Below are positions 25,111 through 34,128 of a DNA stretch of 64,000 bases, piece by piece (position 1 is the first letter of the stretch; each line of letters starts with the position of its first letter). The DNA is taken from contig NZ_JAMZEB010000002.1 in assembly GCF_024172165.1 (NCBI RefSeq), positions 1,364,001 through 1,428,000 on the forward strand. Reading direction: 5' to 3'. The translations under genes and the position numbers were made by a program. The notes beneath the pieces are model-generated. The model saw nothing but the letters and a program-made list of their open reading frames with translations, made no database searches and was not told where the DNA came from. The stretch comes from Nonomuraea thailandensis (GTDB taxonomy: Bacteria > Actinomycetota > Actinomycetes > Streptosporangiales > Streptosporangiaceae).

Positions 25111-28101
25111 TCAGGCGCGCTTGAGCCGGAGCGTGACCAGCTCGAACGGCCGCAGCGTCACGGGGATCCCGTCCACCGGGCGCTGCGGCTCGCCCGTGGG
25201 CCGCTCCAGCAGGTCCGTCGCGACCACCTCGGCGACGGGGAAACCGGGCCGCAGGGTCGCCTTCGCCCGGCCGCCCCTGGACTCGTGGAAGCGGACGATC
25301 ACGTCGCCGCTCTCGTCGTCGGCCAGCTTGACCGCCGTCACCACGACGGCGTCGTCGTCCACCGTGACCAGCGGCTGCACCGGCGCGGCGCCCGGCAGGC
25401 GGCGTTCGGGCAGGTTGATGAAGTACCCCTCGCGCACCGCGTCGCCGATGGCCGCGCCCGGCACCAGCGCGTGACGGAAGCGGTGCGTCCCCTGGTCGGT
25501 CTCCGGGTCGGGGAAGCGCGGGGCGCGCAGCAACGAGGCGCGCAGCGTCGTGGTCGTGCCGTGCCCGTCCACCTCGCGGGTCACGTCGTGGCCGTAGGTG
25601 GAGTCGTTGACCACGGCCACGCCCCAGCCCGGCTCCTCCACGTGCACGAAGCGGTGGTTGCAGGCCTCGAACTTGGCCGCCTCCCAGCTCGTGTTCGTGT
25701 GGGTGGCGCGGAAGGAGTGGCCGTACTGGCTCTCGGAGGCGTACCGGTCGGCGCGCACGTCCAGCGGGAAGGCCAGCTTGAGGAACTTCTCCGTCTCGTG
25801 CCAGTCGACCTCGGTGTCGATCTCCAGCCGCCCGGAGGTGAGGGTGAGCCGCTGGGTGACCGCCGACGCTCCGAACGAGCGCTCGACCAGCACGGCGTCC
25901 CCGTCCAGCCGGACGTCGGCGGCTTCGGTGAGGTCGGTGACCGTGCGCCGGTAGAACTCGTCCACGTCCCAGGCGTCCCACTTGTTGGGGAAGTCCTGGT
26001 GGAGCTGGAGCAGGTTCGCCGCGCGGCCCGGCGCGACCGTCTCCCTGCCGGCCCGCAGGTCGAAGGCCGACACGACCAGCCCGCGCCCGTCGACCTCGAC
26101 CCTGAGCAGCTCGTCCTCCAGCACGAAGCCGCCTCCCGCCCTGGGGCGCGCCCGCGTTGCCGGCGCGGGGCCGGCGGGTGCGGCGCCGCCGGCGGGGACG
26201 CCGTGGCGGGCGTGCGGGGCGCCGTTGAAGATCAGCTCCTGCTGTCCCTCGCCCGCCAGCGCCCGCTGGGCGCCGTCGATGATCTCGTTCAGCTCCCGCG
26301 CCACCACCTCGTACGTCCTGCGCGCCTCCCGGTGCACCCACGCGATCGACGACCCCGGCAGGATGTCGTGGAACTGGTGCAGCAGCACCGTCTTCCAGAT
26401 CCGGTCGAGCCGCTCGTACGGGTAGGGCGCGTCCGCCCGCACCGCCGCCGTGGCGGCCCACAGCTCGGCCTCCCGCAGCAGCGACTCGCTGCGCCGGTTG
26501 CCCTGCTTGGTCTTGGCCTGGCTGGTCAGCGTGGCGCGGTGCAGCTCCAGGTAGAGCTCGCCGACCCACACGGGCGGCTGCGGATACTCGGCCTCGGCCT
26601 TGGCGAAGAACTCGGCCGGCGTCTCCCACGCGACCATGGCGGAGCCTTCCAGGTCGCGTACACGGGCCGCCTTGGCCACCATCTCCCGCGTCGTGCCGCC
26701 GCCCCCGTCGCCCCAGCCCGTCGGGGCCAGCGAGTGCCGGGCCACGCCCTTGTCCTTGAAGTTGCGGGCCGCGTGCGCCAGCTCCCTGCCCTGCATCGAG
26801 CAGTTGTAGGTGTCGACCGGCGGGAAGTGCGTGAAGATCCGGGTCCCGTCGATGCCCTCCCACAGGAACGTGTGGTGCGGGAACGTGTTCGTCTGGCTCC
26901 ACGAGATCTTCTGCGTGAGCAGCCGCCTGGACCCGGCCGCCTTGATGATCTGCGGCAGCCCCGCCGCGAACCCGAACGTGTCCGGCAGCCACACCTCCTC
27001 GTTGTCCACGCCGAACTCGTCGATGAAGAACCGCTTGCCGTGCACGAACTGCCGGGCCATGGCCTCCGAGCCGGGCATGTTCGTGTCGGACTCCACCCAC
27101 ATGCCGCCCGCCGGGACGAACCTGCCCGCCGCCACCGCCTTGGTCACCTTCGCCCACACCTCGGGCCGGTGCTCCTTCACCCACGCCCACTGCTGCGCCT
27201 GCGACATCGCGAACACGAAGTCCGGCTCGTCCTCCAGCAGCGCGGTCATGTTGGAGGTCGTGCGGGCCACCTTGCGCACGGTCTCGCGCAGCGGCCACAA
27301 CCACGCCGAGTCGATGTGCGCGTGCCCGACCGCGCTGATCCGGTGCGCCGACGGCACGGCCGGCGAGGCCAGCACCCCTGCCAGCTCCGCCCTGGCCGCC
27401 GCCGCGGTGCCGCCGACGTCCTGAAGGTCGACCGCGTCCAGCGCCCGCTCCACGGCCCGCAGCAGCTCCCAGCGGCGGGGACCGTCGACCGGCAGCTCCA
27501 GCATGAGCTCGCCGATCACCTCCAGGTCCATGACCAGCTCCCACACCGTCTTGTCGAAGACGGCCAGGTCCATGCGGGTCAGCAGGTACAGCGGGTCGCC
27601 GCCGGCGGTCTCCTTGTCGCCCATCGCCGTAGGCCGGAAGGCGTCGTGGCCCAGGATGATCGGGTTGGAAGCGGCCTCGACGTGCAGCAGCACCTCCTCG
27701 CCGCCCTCGGCGGGCGAGGCGACGCGGACCCACTGGTTGCGCGGGTTGAGCCCCTTCACCGGCGTGCCGTCGGGCCGGTAGACCAGGCCCTCGCACTGGA
27801 AGCCCGGCCTGTCCGCGTCGAAGCCGAGATCCAGGATCGCCTCCACGATCCGGCCGCTCCACTCCATGGGGACGGCGCCGGAGACGGTGAACCAGCTCGT
27901 CCCCCACGGCTTGCCCCACGCCTGACCCACCGCGATCGGCTCACCCCCGGCCGCCAGGCCCTGCGCCACCGGCACGGGCTCATCGGGCGCGTGCCAGACG
28001 GCCACCTCCAGGGGGACGGACTCGGGGTAGATCGCCGGGCGGATCCGCTCGTTCAGAACGCGCTTCAACCGGGCTTCGACCAGGTCACGGTCGTCATGCA
28101 T
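25111..28101 (-). CDS. Alpha-mannosidase, GH38
   Basis: A 996-residue cytoplasmic glycosidase that would release alpha-mannose from imported oligosaccharides. An N-terminal beta domain precedes the GH38 catalytic domain starting near residue 262, with zinc ligands in GHAHIDSAWLWP, the nucleophile Asp of WVESDTNMPGSEA, and LPDTFGFAAGLPQI. The beta-sandwich C-terminal domains follow, with an Ala/Pro/Gly-rich linker near 640-660. No signal peptide. The stop is 29 bp from the ROK gene stop. It completes a binding protein/permease/hydrolase module for a mannosylated glycan. Confidence 0.93.
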   Translation of the reverse strand: MHDDRDLVEARLKRVLNERIRPAIYPESVPLEVAVWHAPDEPVPVAQGLAAGGEPIAVGQAWGKPWGTSWFTVSGAVPMEWSGRIVEAILDLGFDADRPGFQCEGLVYRPDGTPVKGLNPRNQWVRVASPAEGGEEVLLHVEAASNPIILGHDAFRPTAMGDKETAGGDPLYLLTRMDLAVFDKTVWELVMDLEVIGELMLELPVDGPRRWELLRAVERALDAVDLQDVGGTAAAARAELAGVLASPAVPSAHRISAVGHAHIDSAWLWPLRETVRKVARTTSNMTALLEDEPDFVFAMSQAQQWAWVKEHRPEVWAKVTKAVAAGRFVPAGGMWVESDTNMPGSEAMARQFVHGKRFFIDEFGVDNEEVWLPDTFGFAAGLPQIIKAAGSRRLLTQKISWSQTNTFPHHTFLWEGIDGTRIFTHFPPVDTYNCSMQGRELAHAARNFKDKGVARHSLAPTGWGDGGGGTTREMVAKAARVRDLEGSAMVAWETPAEFFAKAEAEYPQPPVWVGELYLELHRATLTSQAKTKQGNRRSESLLREAELWAATAAVRADAPYPYERLDRIWKTVLLHQFHDILPGSSIAWVHREARRTYEVVARELNEIIDGAQRALAGEGQQELIFNGAPHARHGVPAGGAAPAGPAPATRARPRAGGGFVLEDELLRVEVDGRGLVVSAFDLRAGRETVAPGRAANLLQLHQDFPNKWDAWDVDEFYRRTVTDLTEAADVRLDGDAVLVERSFGASAVTQRLTLTSGRLEIDTEVDWHETEKFLKLAFPLDVRADRYASESQYGHSFRATHTNTSWEAAKFEACNHRFVHVEEPGWGVAVVNDSTYGHDVTREVDGHGTTTTLRASLLRAPRFPDPETDQGTHRFRHALVPGAAIGDAVREGYFINLPERRLPGAAPVQPLVTVDDDAVVVTAVKLADDESGDVIVRFHESRGGRAKATLRPGFPVAEVVATDLLERPTGEPQRPVDGIPVTLRPFELVTLRLKRA

Positions 28102-28211
28102 CAGGCAGGGCTCCTCGTCGGTCAGGAAGTGGCAAACAGCACGTTAGGCATCCTGTTGCCGCCAGGGCAATGTCCCTTAACGGGGATAGTTGAAAGGCGT
28201 ACGTTTGACGC

Positions 28212-28817
28212 ATGGCTGCGACCCCGGAAACGGTGCACTGGCGCGGCGTGCACCACCTCGCCCTGGTGACGGCGGACATGGACGCCACCGTGCGCTTCTG
28301 GCACGGCGTGCTCGACGCCCGGCTCGTCACCACCCTCGCCGTCCCCGCGTTCAAGCACTACTTCTTCGAGGTGGGCACGGGCAACACCGTCGCCTTCTTC
28401 GAATACGCCGACCAGGAGCTCGACAGCTTCGCCAAGCCGGCCGGGGTGCCGTACGCGAAGGCGGCGCAGTTCGACCACCTGGCCCTCCACCTGCCCGACG
28501 AGGACGCGCTGCTGCGGCTGCGCGACCGGCTCAAGGCGCACGGCTGCGAGGTGACCGACGTCATCGACCACGGCTTCCTGCGCTCGATCTACTTCAGCGA
28601 CCCGAACGGCATCGCGCTGGAGGCCTCCTGGTGGACCGTCGACCCGACGGGCCGCCCGGTGGACTACTCCGACGAGCGCCTGTTCGCCGACCCCGACCCG
28701 GTGCCCGCCGTACGCGAGCTGCGCGAGCACGGGCGGCTGCGGCACACGGTCGCCACCCGCCTGGTGGACGGGATCGTCGAGGACCTGCGCAGGGAGGGCA
28801 TCACCCTGGACTCGTGA
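28212..28817 (+). CDS. VOC-family (glyoxalase/dioxygenase-like) protein
   Basis: A 201-residue metalloprotein with two beta-alpha-beta-beta-beta repeats: VHHLALVTADMDATVRFWH at the start of the first and DHLALHLPDEDALLRL at the start of the second, with a metal-ligand-like Glu in GIALEASWW. VOC proteins include glyoxalase, ring-cleaving dioxygenases and resistance proteins; the reaction here is unknown. It is divergent from the mannosidase gene and monocistronic. Confidence 0.87.
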   Translation: MAATPETVHWRGVHHLALVTADMDATVRFWHGVLDARLVTTLAVPAFKHYFFEVGTGNTVAFFEYADQELDSFAKPAGVPYAKAAQFDHLALHLPDEDALLRLRDRLKAHGCEVTDVIDHGFLRSIYFSDPNGIALEASWWTVDPTGRPVDYSDERLFADPDPVPAVRELREHGRLRHTVATRLVDGIVEDLRREGITLDS

Positions 28818-28862
28818 CCGGGACGGGCCGGCTCGCGTGCCGGGCGGCCCCGCCCGGCACGA

Positions 28863-29669
28863 TCACGCCAGGCACGCGTGCAGCGCCTCGGCGAAGGCGG
28901 CGGGGTCGCGCAGGTAGCCGACGTGGTCGCCGGGCAGCTCCACCGCCTGCCTGCCGAGGTGCTCCGCCACGGCCAGCGTGGCACGGTGGAAGAGCGTGCC
29001 CTGGTCGCCGGCCCCGTACGCCAGGACGAGCGGGGCGCCGCGCAGCGCCGCCGCGTCGGGGACGTAGCCGCTGAAGGCGCGCAGCTCGTGGCGCAGGTTC
29101 GGCTCGGCGTTGGCCGCCATCCTGGTCAGCATGTCGCGCACCCATTCCGGCAGGCCGGGGTCCGGCGGGGCGGGGGGCATCAGGCCGGTCTCCTCGCCCA
29201 TCCGGCGCATCGCCGCGCCGGCGCCTTCGCGTTCGAAGAGGGCGAGCGTCTCCTCCGTCAGGCGGCGCCAGCGTCCGGCGTCGGGCAGCAGCTCGAAGGC
29301 GGGCGGCTCGTGCGCCACCAGCCGCCGCACCCGTGCGGGGTGGCGGGCCAGCAGGTCGAGGGCGATCAGCGCGCCCGCGTGGGTGGCGAAGACGGAGGCG
29401 GGCTCGGAGCCGGCGGCTTGCAGGAGGCGTAGCGCGTCGCCGGCGTGCAGCGCGACGGGGTGCTCACCGGACGGCTCCGTCAGGGGGCTGCGGGAGTAGC
29501 CGCGGCGGTCGTAGGTGATGACCGTGTGGCGGCCGGACAGGATCTCGGCCAGCGGGGCGGCCATCGCGGGGTCCGTGCTGCCGCCGAGCATCACCAGGAG
29601 CACCGGGCCCGAGCCGCGGACCTCGTAGTGGAGCCTGGCGCCGGGAACGTCGAGCATGCCTGTGTCCAT
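28863..29669 (-). CDS. Alpha/beta-hydrolase with His at the nucleophile position
   Basis: A 268-residue alpha/beta-hydrolase fold protein: oxyanion-strand VLLVMLGGSTD, then YDRRGYSRS, a nucleophile elbow, a cap domain, and C-terminal YGAGDQGTLF and GDHVGYL supplying Asp and His. The elbow reads VFATHAGALIAL, where the family has G-x-S-x-G; the codon is CAC, so the nucleophile Ser is His97. This argues against ordinary ester hydrolysis. ATG 29669 is chosen for length; an in-frame TTG at 29708 is possible. It is a single gene, convergent with the VOC gene. Confidence 0.85.
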   Translation of the reverse strand: MDTGMLDVPGARLHYEVRGSGPVLLVMLGGSTDPAMAAPLAEILSGRHTVITYDRRGYSRSPLTEPSGEHPVALHAGDALRLLQAAGSEPASVFATHAGALIALDLLARHPARVRRLVAHEPPAFELLPDAGRWRRLTEETLALFEREGAGAAMRRMGEETGLMPPAPPDPGLPEWVRDMLTRMAANAEPNLRHELRAFSGYVPDAAALRGAPLVLAYGAGDQGTLFHRATLAVAEHLGRQAVELPGDHVGYLRDPAAFAEALHACLA

Positions 29670-29790
29670 GGTCCGGCTCACTGTAAACGGGGCGTGTTCG
29701 TTAGCCAACTCGCGAGTGGCGGCTTTACGACAAGTCGGGATGTGGCCATGCCCATCTCATAGACAGCACCAGTTCAGGATGGCTAGGAAT

Positions 29791-29810
29791 TCGGTATTCG
29801 TGCTTACCGA
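29791..29810 (+). promoter_or_regulatory. Inverted repeat in the subtilase gene leader
   Basis: TCGGTA 29791-29796 and TACCGA 29805-29810 are perfect inverted arms with an 8-base spacer, just upstream of the RBS GGAGG at 29815-29819. It may be an operator or mRNA hairpin; no regulator adjoins. Confidence 0.4.
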
Positions 29811-29825
29811 TACTGGAGGTCGTCC

Positions 29826-32800
29826 ATGCGTGGCTTACGGCGGGGGATGGTGGTGGCCGTCGCGGCCCTCATGGCGGCCGCCCCGCTCCCGGCTCCCGGC
29901 GCGTACGCCGCCACCGCTCCGGCGGCGGCGTTCACACCGGAGGCGGGCAGCGGCGAGATCACCCTGATCACCGGTGACCGGGTGCAGGTGCGGGCCGTGG
30001 ACGGCGGGCACAGCACGGTGACGGTCACCCCCGCGCCCAGGGCCGACGGGTCCGTGCCGGTGTTCCAGGTGCTGGAGACCGGCCGTGGCGTGACGGTCAT
30101 CCCCGACGACGTCGCCTCCCTGGTGCCCGAGCGGCTCGACACCGAGCTGTTCAACGTGACGGCCCTGGCCGAGCAGGGCTACGGCGCCGCCATCCCGCTG
30201 ATCCTCACCTACGCCTCGCCGAACGCGACCAGGGCCGCGCTGCCGGCCGTCGAGCAGGTGCGCGCGCTGGAGAGCATCGGCGGCGCGGGCGTGCGGCTCC
30301 AGGCCAAGGACGCGGCGGCGTTCGGAGCGGAGCTGGCCAGGCTGGCCGCCCCGGGACAGGGCGCGCGGGCCGCCTCGCCGCTGGCCGGCGTGGCGAAGGT
30401 CTGGCTGGACCGCGAGGTGCGGGCGGTGCTGGAGGACAGCGTGCCGCAGATCGGCGCGCCCGAGGCGTGGGCCGCCGGGTACGACGGCGCCGGCACCACC
30501 GTGGCCGTGCTCGACACAGGGGTGGACGCCACCCACCCCGACCTGGCCGGCAAGGTCGCCGACCAGCGGGACTTCACCGGCGAGAACACCACCGCCGACC
30601 CGCACGGCCACGGCACCCACGTGGCGGGCACGGCCTCCGGCGTGGCGCCCGGCGTGCGGCTGCTCAACGGCCGGGTGCTGGGCGCCGACGGCTACGGGCA
30701 GCTCTCCTGGATCATCGACGGCATGGAGTGGGCGGCCGGCGAGAAGCGCGCCGAGGTCGTCAACCTGAGCCTGGGCAGCCCCGAGGCGGGCGGGCCGCTC
30801 ACCGACGCCGTCGCCCGGCTCACCCAGCAGTACGGCACGCTGTTCGTGGTGGCCGCGGGCAACGACGGCTGCGACTCGTGCGTGGGCGCCCCCGGTGACG
30901 CCCCGGCGGCGCTGACCGTCGGCGCGGTGGACGGCCAGGACCGGCTCGCCCCCTTCTCCAGCAGGGGCCCGATCGTGGCCGACCAGGCGGTCAAGCCCGA
31001 CGTCACCGCTCCGGGCGTGGACGTCACCGCCGCGAAGCCGGGCGGCGGACGGGTCGCGATGTCCGGCACCTCCATGGCCACCCCGCACGTCGCGGGCGCC
31101 GCGGCGCTGCTGCGCCAGGCCCGCCCCGGCATCACGGGGAACGAGCTGAAGTCCCTGCTCATGGCCACCGCCAAGGCGGGCGGCGACATCCCGGTGGACG
31201 CGCAGGGCGCGGGCAGGATCGACGTGGCCGCCGCGATCAAGGGCTCGGTCGTCGCCTCGGCGGGCTCGCTCAACTTCGGCCGGCTCACCACCGGCGAGGA
31301 GAAGACGCTCACCATCACCTACCGCAACCTCGGCCGGAGCGCCGCCGAGCTGCCGCTGGCGGCCGGCGACGCGTTCACGGTCGAGCCCGCCACGCTCACC
31401 GTCCCCGCGGGCGGCACCGCCGAGGCGAAGGTCACGATCAAGGCGGGCGAGGCGGGGACGCTGCGCCAGGAGCTGACGGCGGCGGGCACCCGCACGCTGC
31501 TGACCGCGAGCGTGGACGTCAAGCGGGTCGAGCTGCGCGTCCGCGGCATCGCCAGGGACGGCCGCCCCGGCCGCGGCGGCTTCACCGTGCTGAACCTGGA
31601 CGAGGGCACCCTCGTCGGCCGCGTGCTCCCCGGCGACCCGGCTCAGCCCTGCACCGACGCCAAGTACGGCTCCGGCACCTGCCTGCTCGTCAAGCCCGGC
31701 ACGTACTCGGTGCTCGGCCACATCTTCACCATGCCCGCCACCCAGGACAGCACCGCCGGCGGCAAGCCGCTCAACGAAAGCCTGCTCGGCGACCCGGAGA
31801 TGGAGATCACCGCGGACACCGAGGTCGTGCTGGACGCCCGCAAGGCCGTCGAGGTCAAGGTCGAGACCCCCGACCACGAGACCAAGCGGAACACCGGCTC
31901 CGCCGCCGCCCTCATGTGGTACCGCGCCGGCGAGCAGGGGACCGCGCTGCGCGGCGGCACCACGATCTCGCCCGGCGGGCAGGTCGAGGAGCGCCTGTTC
32001 GTCCAGCCGACCAGGAAGGTCACCAAGGGCACGTTCGTGGTCGCCACCCGCTGGCGGCTCAGGGCCCCGGAGATCGCCTTCTCCACGCCCGGCCTGAAGC
32101 TGGCGCCCGAGTACGTGGACCCGGTCCAGTTCAGCGACTTCTCCACCGAGTACCCGCGCCTCGACGGCACCCGCCTGCTCCTGGCCGTGGACGCCGGCCG
32201 GGGCGGCGCCGACGAGATCAAGGGCCGCGACCTGCGCGGCAAGCTCGCCGTCATCCGGCGCACCGACGGCGTGCCCGTCTCCACGCAGTCGAACGCCGCC
32301 GCCGCGGCCGGGGCCGCCATGGTGGCCGTCTACAGCGACCGGCCCGGCTCCGACGTCACCACCGGCGGCAACGGGGTCAAGCTGGCCGTCCCGACCGTCC
32401 GGCTGACCCACGAGGAGGGGCTGAAGCTCGTCGAGCGGCTGCGCCGCCTGCCGGCGCCGATCGTGGCCAAGGGCATCGTGGCCAGCCCGTACGTGTACGA
32501 CCTGTACCTGCGCGAGCAGGGCAGGGTCCGCGACTCGCTCACGTACGTCGTGCGCGCCAGGTCCCAGGCCAGGATCGAGACCGGCTACCACGGCCAGCTC
32601 GCCGGCGACATGACGGTCAACGAGGCCCGCTACGTGTTCGAGCCCTGGGACACCATGTCGATCTCGACGAACCACCCCATGGCCAAGGCGCCGCGCACCC
32701 GCGTCGACTACGTCACCCCCGACCCCGGCCTGCGGTGGAGCACGTCCGCGGGCACGCCGGAGCGGTCCTACAACAACATGTGGCCGCACCCGGACACGGC

Positions 32801-33524
32801 ACGGGTGGCGGTGTCGGCGCCGGAGATGCGCCCGTACGAGGCGGGGGAGCGGGTCGGCCGCACCGTGTTCAGGCAGCCGCTGCTGCCCGGCGTCAACCCG
32901 CGCAACCCGGTGCGCAGGGAGGGCGACAACCTGCGGCTGTCGATGCAGGGCTTCGTGGACGCCGGGGGCAACTACGGCGAGGCGTACACCAGCGACTTCG
33001 AGCGCGGCCTGAAGACCGACTTCCGGCTCTACCAGGGCGACACGCTGCTCTGGCAGACGAACTACCTGCCTTCCGGCTCGGGCACGCTGGTGCCGGAGAA
33101 GGCGTCGTACCGGATCGAGTACGACGTGGCGAACGAGTCGGAGTGGGCGAAGCTGTCCACCCGCACGCGCGGCGTGTGGACGTTCGCCTCCCAGCATGAG
33201 ACCGCGGTGATCCCGCTGCTGGTGGCCGCCTTCGACGCGCCTGTGGACCTGACGAACCGGGCCGGGTCGCGCCGGCTCGGCCTGACCCTGCGCCACCAGG
33301 AGGGGGCGCGGCAGAGCGCGATCGAGCGGGTCGCGCTGGAGGTGTCGTACGACGACGGCGCGAGCTGGAAGCCGGCCCGGCTGCGGGCGGCCAAGGGCGA
33401 CCGGGCCTACGAGACGACGCTCGACCGGTCGCGCCCCGGCTTCGTCTCGCTGCGGCTGAACGTCTCCGACGTGAACGGCGACACGCTCTCGCAGGAGGTG
33501 ATCCGCGCCTACGCCCTGCGCTGA
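29826..33524 (+). CDS. Large secreted S8 subtilisin-family serine peptidase
   Basis: A 1,232-residue exported protease. Signal peptide about 1-29 (AYA-AT); propeptide-like region to about 205; S8 domain about 210-475 with catalytic D230 (VAVLDTG), H262 (HGHGTHVAG) and S416 (SGTSMATPHVAG), plus oxyanion N346 (AAGND). A beta-sandwich with LNFGRLTTGEEKTLTITY follows, then a PA-like region near 790-880 and a long C-terminal beta-rich part. No LPXTG or membrane anchor is seen. The RBS GGAGG is well placed. Its last 16 bases overlap the convergent TetR gene. Confidence 0.92.
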   Translation: MRGLRRGMVVAVAALMAAAPLPAPGAYAATAPAAAFTPEAGSGEITLITGDRVQVRAVDGGHSTVTVTPAPRADGSVPVFQVLETGRGVTVIPDDVASLVPERLDTELFNVTALAEQGYGAAIPLILTYASPNATRAALPAVEQVRALESIGGAGVRLQAKDAAAFGAELARLAAPGQGARAASPLAGVAKVWLDREVRAVLEDSVPQIGAPEAWAAGYDGAGTTVAVLDTGVDATHPDLAGKVADQRDFTGENTTADPHGHGTHVAGTASGVAPGVRLLNGRVLGADGYGQLSWIIDGMEWAAGEKRAEVVNLSLGSPEAGGPLTDAVARLTQQYGTLFVVAAGNDGCDSCVGAPGDAPAALTVGAVDGQDRLAPFSSRGPIVADQAVKPDVTAPGVDVTAAKPGGGRVAMSGTSMATPHVAGAAALLRQARPGITGNELKSLLMATAKAGGDIPVDAQGAGRIDVAAAIKGSVVASAGSLNFGRLTTGEEKTLTITYRNLGRSAAELPLAAGDAFTVEPATLTVPAGGTAEAKVTIKAGEAGTLRQELTAAGTRTLLTASVDVKRVELRVRGIARDGRPGRGGFTVLNLDEGTLVGRVLPGDPAQPCTDAKYGSGTCLLVKPGTYSVLGHIFTMPATQDSTAGGKPLNESLLGDPEMEITADTEVVLDARKAVEVKVETPDHETKRNTGSAAALMWYRAGEQGTALRGGTTISPGGQVEERLFVQPTRKVTKGTFVVATRWRLRAPEIAFSTPGLKLAPEYVDPVQFSDFSTEYPRLDGTRLLLAVDAGRGGADEIKGRDLRGKLAVIRRTDGVPVSTQSNAAAAAGAAMVAVYSDRPGSDVTTGGNGVKLAVPTVRLTHEEGLKLVERLRRLPAPIVAKGIVASPYVYDLYLREQGRVRDSLTYVVRARSQARIETGYHGQLAGDMTVNEARYVFEPWDTMSISTNHPMAKAPRTRVDYVTPDPGLRWSTSAGTPERSYNNMWPHPDTARVAVSAPEMRPYEAGERVGRTVFRQPLLPGVNPRNPVRREGDNLRLSMQGFVDAGGNYGEAYTSDFERGLKTDFRLYQGDTLLWQTNYLPSGSGTLVPEKASYRIEYDVANESEWAKLSTRTRGVWTFASQHETAVIPLLVAAFDAPVDLTNRAGSRRLGLTLRHQEGARQSAIERVALEVSYDDGASWKPARLRAAKGDRAYETTLDRSRPGFVSLRLNVSDVNGDTLSQEVIRAYALR

Positions 33525-34057
33525 ACGCCGTGCATGAGGGTGTCGATCACCTTCGCGGCGATCGTGTCAGGATCCTGGCCCGCTGGGGGAGTGCCGTGCG
33601 CGGCCTCCCCCAGCAGCGCGAGGTAGACCTGCCTGGCCCAGACGAGGTCGGCGCCGGGCCCGAGCAGCTTGCCGAAGACCTCCTCGCACACCGACATCAC
33701 CTCCGCCTGCACGGCCTGCGCCTCGGCGCTGAGCGGCACCTGCCGGGCCAGCGTGAAGCGCCAGGCGGGCTTGATCTGCAGGATGCCGGCGGTGGCCTGG
33801 TGCAGCGCGACCAGCGGGGGAGCGGTCTGCGGGCGGGCGGCGTGCACCGCCTGGAGTATCTCCCGCCACGCGGTCACCTCCATGGCCTCGATCAGCGCCT
33901 CCCTGCTGGCGAACCTGCGGTGGACGGTGGCCCTGGCCACGCCCGCCGCCTCGGCGACCTGCTCCATCGTGGCCACCGGGCTGGCGCTCAGCACCTCTTC
34001 CGCCGCCGCCATGATCGCGCGCATGCTGCGCTCGGCGTCGGCCCGCAGTTTCACCAT
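33509..34057 (-). CDS. TetR/AcrR-family repressor
   Basis: A 182-residue regulator with an N-terminal HTH (about 10-55; TMEQVAEAAGVARATVHRRF) and a helical ligand domain. Its 3' end overlaps the peptidase gene by 16 bp, and its start is 71 bp from the divergent SDR gene. The intergenic region contains two inverted repeats, so autoregulation and control of the SDR gene are likely. Effector unknown. Confidence 0.9.
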   Translation of the reverse strand: MVKLRADAERSMRAIMAAAEEVLSASPVATMEQVAEAAGVARATVHRRFASREALIEAMEVTAWREILQAVHAARPQTAPPLVALHQATAGILQIKPAWRFTLARQVPLSAEAQAVQAEVMSVCEEVFGKLLGPGADLVWARQVYLALLGEAAHGTPPAGQDPDTIAAKVIDTLMHGVQRRA

Positions 34058-34063
34058 GGAAGG

Positions 34064-34128
34064 AACACTACAGCTTTGAAGTGAGACGAAGTGTTGCAGA
34101 TTTAGAGATATCTGCTACTTTCTAGCTC
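34064..34128. promoter_or_regulatory. TetR/SDR divergent control region
   Basis: GCAGAT 34096-34101 and ATCTGC 34110-34115 are perfect inverted arms with an 8-base spacer. AACACT 34064-34069 and AGTGTT 34090-34095 are a second, wider pair. For the SDR gene, TTGCAG 34094-34099 and TACTTT 34116-34121 (16 bp apart) resemble -35 and -10. This places the start of transcription at or next to the ATG 34129, which has no RBS. Confidence 0.55.

Noticed and set aside
28156..28170. TTGCC-N5-GGCAA inverted repeat before the VOC gene
   Set aside because: Five-base arms are short enough to occur by chance, and no regulator adjoins; a nearby -35/-10 pair is only weakly supported.
24664..28269. Very long plus-strand open frame opposite the GH38 gene (about 1,200 codons)
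   Set aside because: Its product is a low-complexity Arg/Gly/His/Leu-rich sequence, typical of an antisense frame in GC-rich coding DNA; the minus strand encodes a clear alpha-mannosidase.
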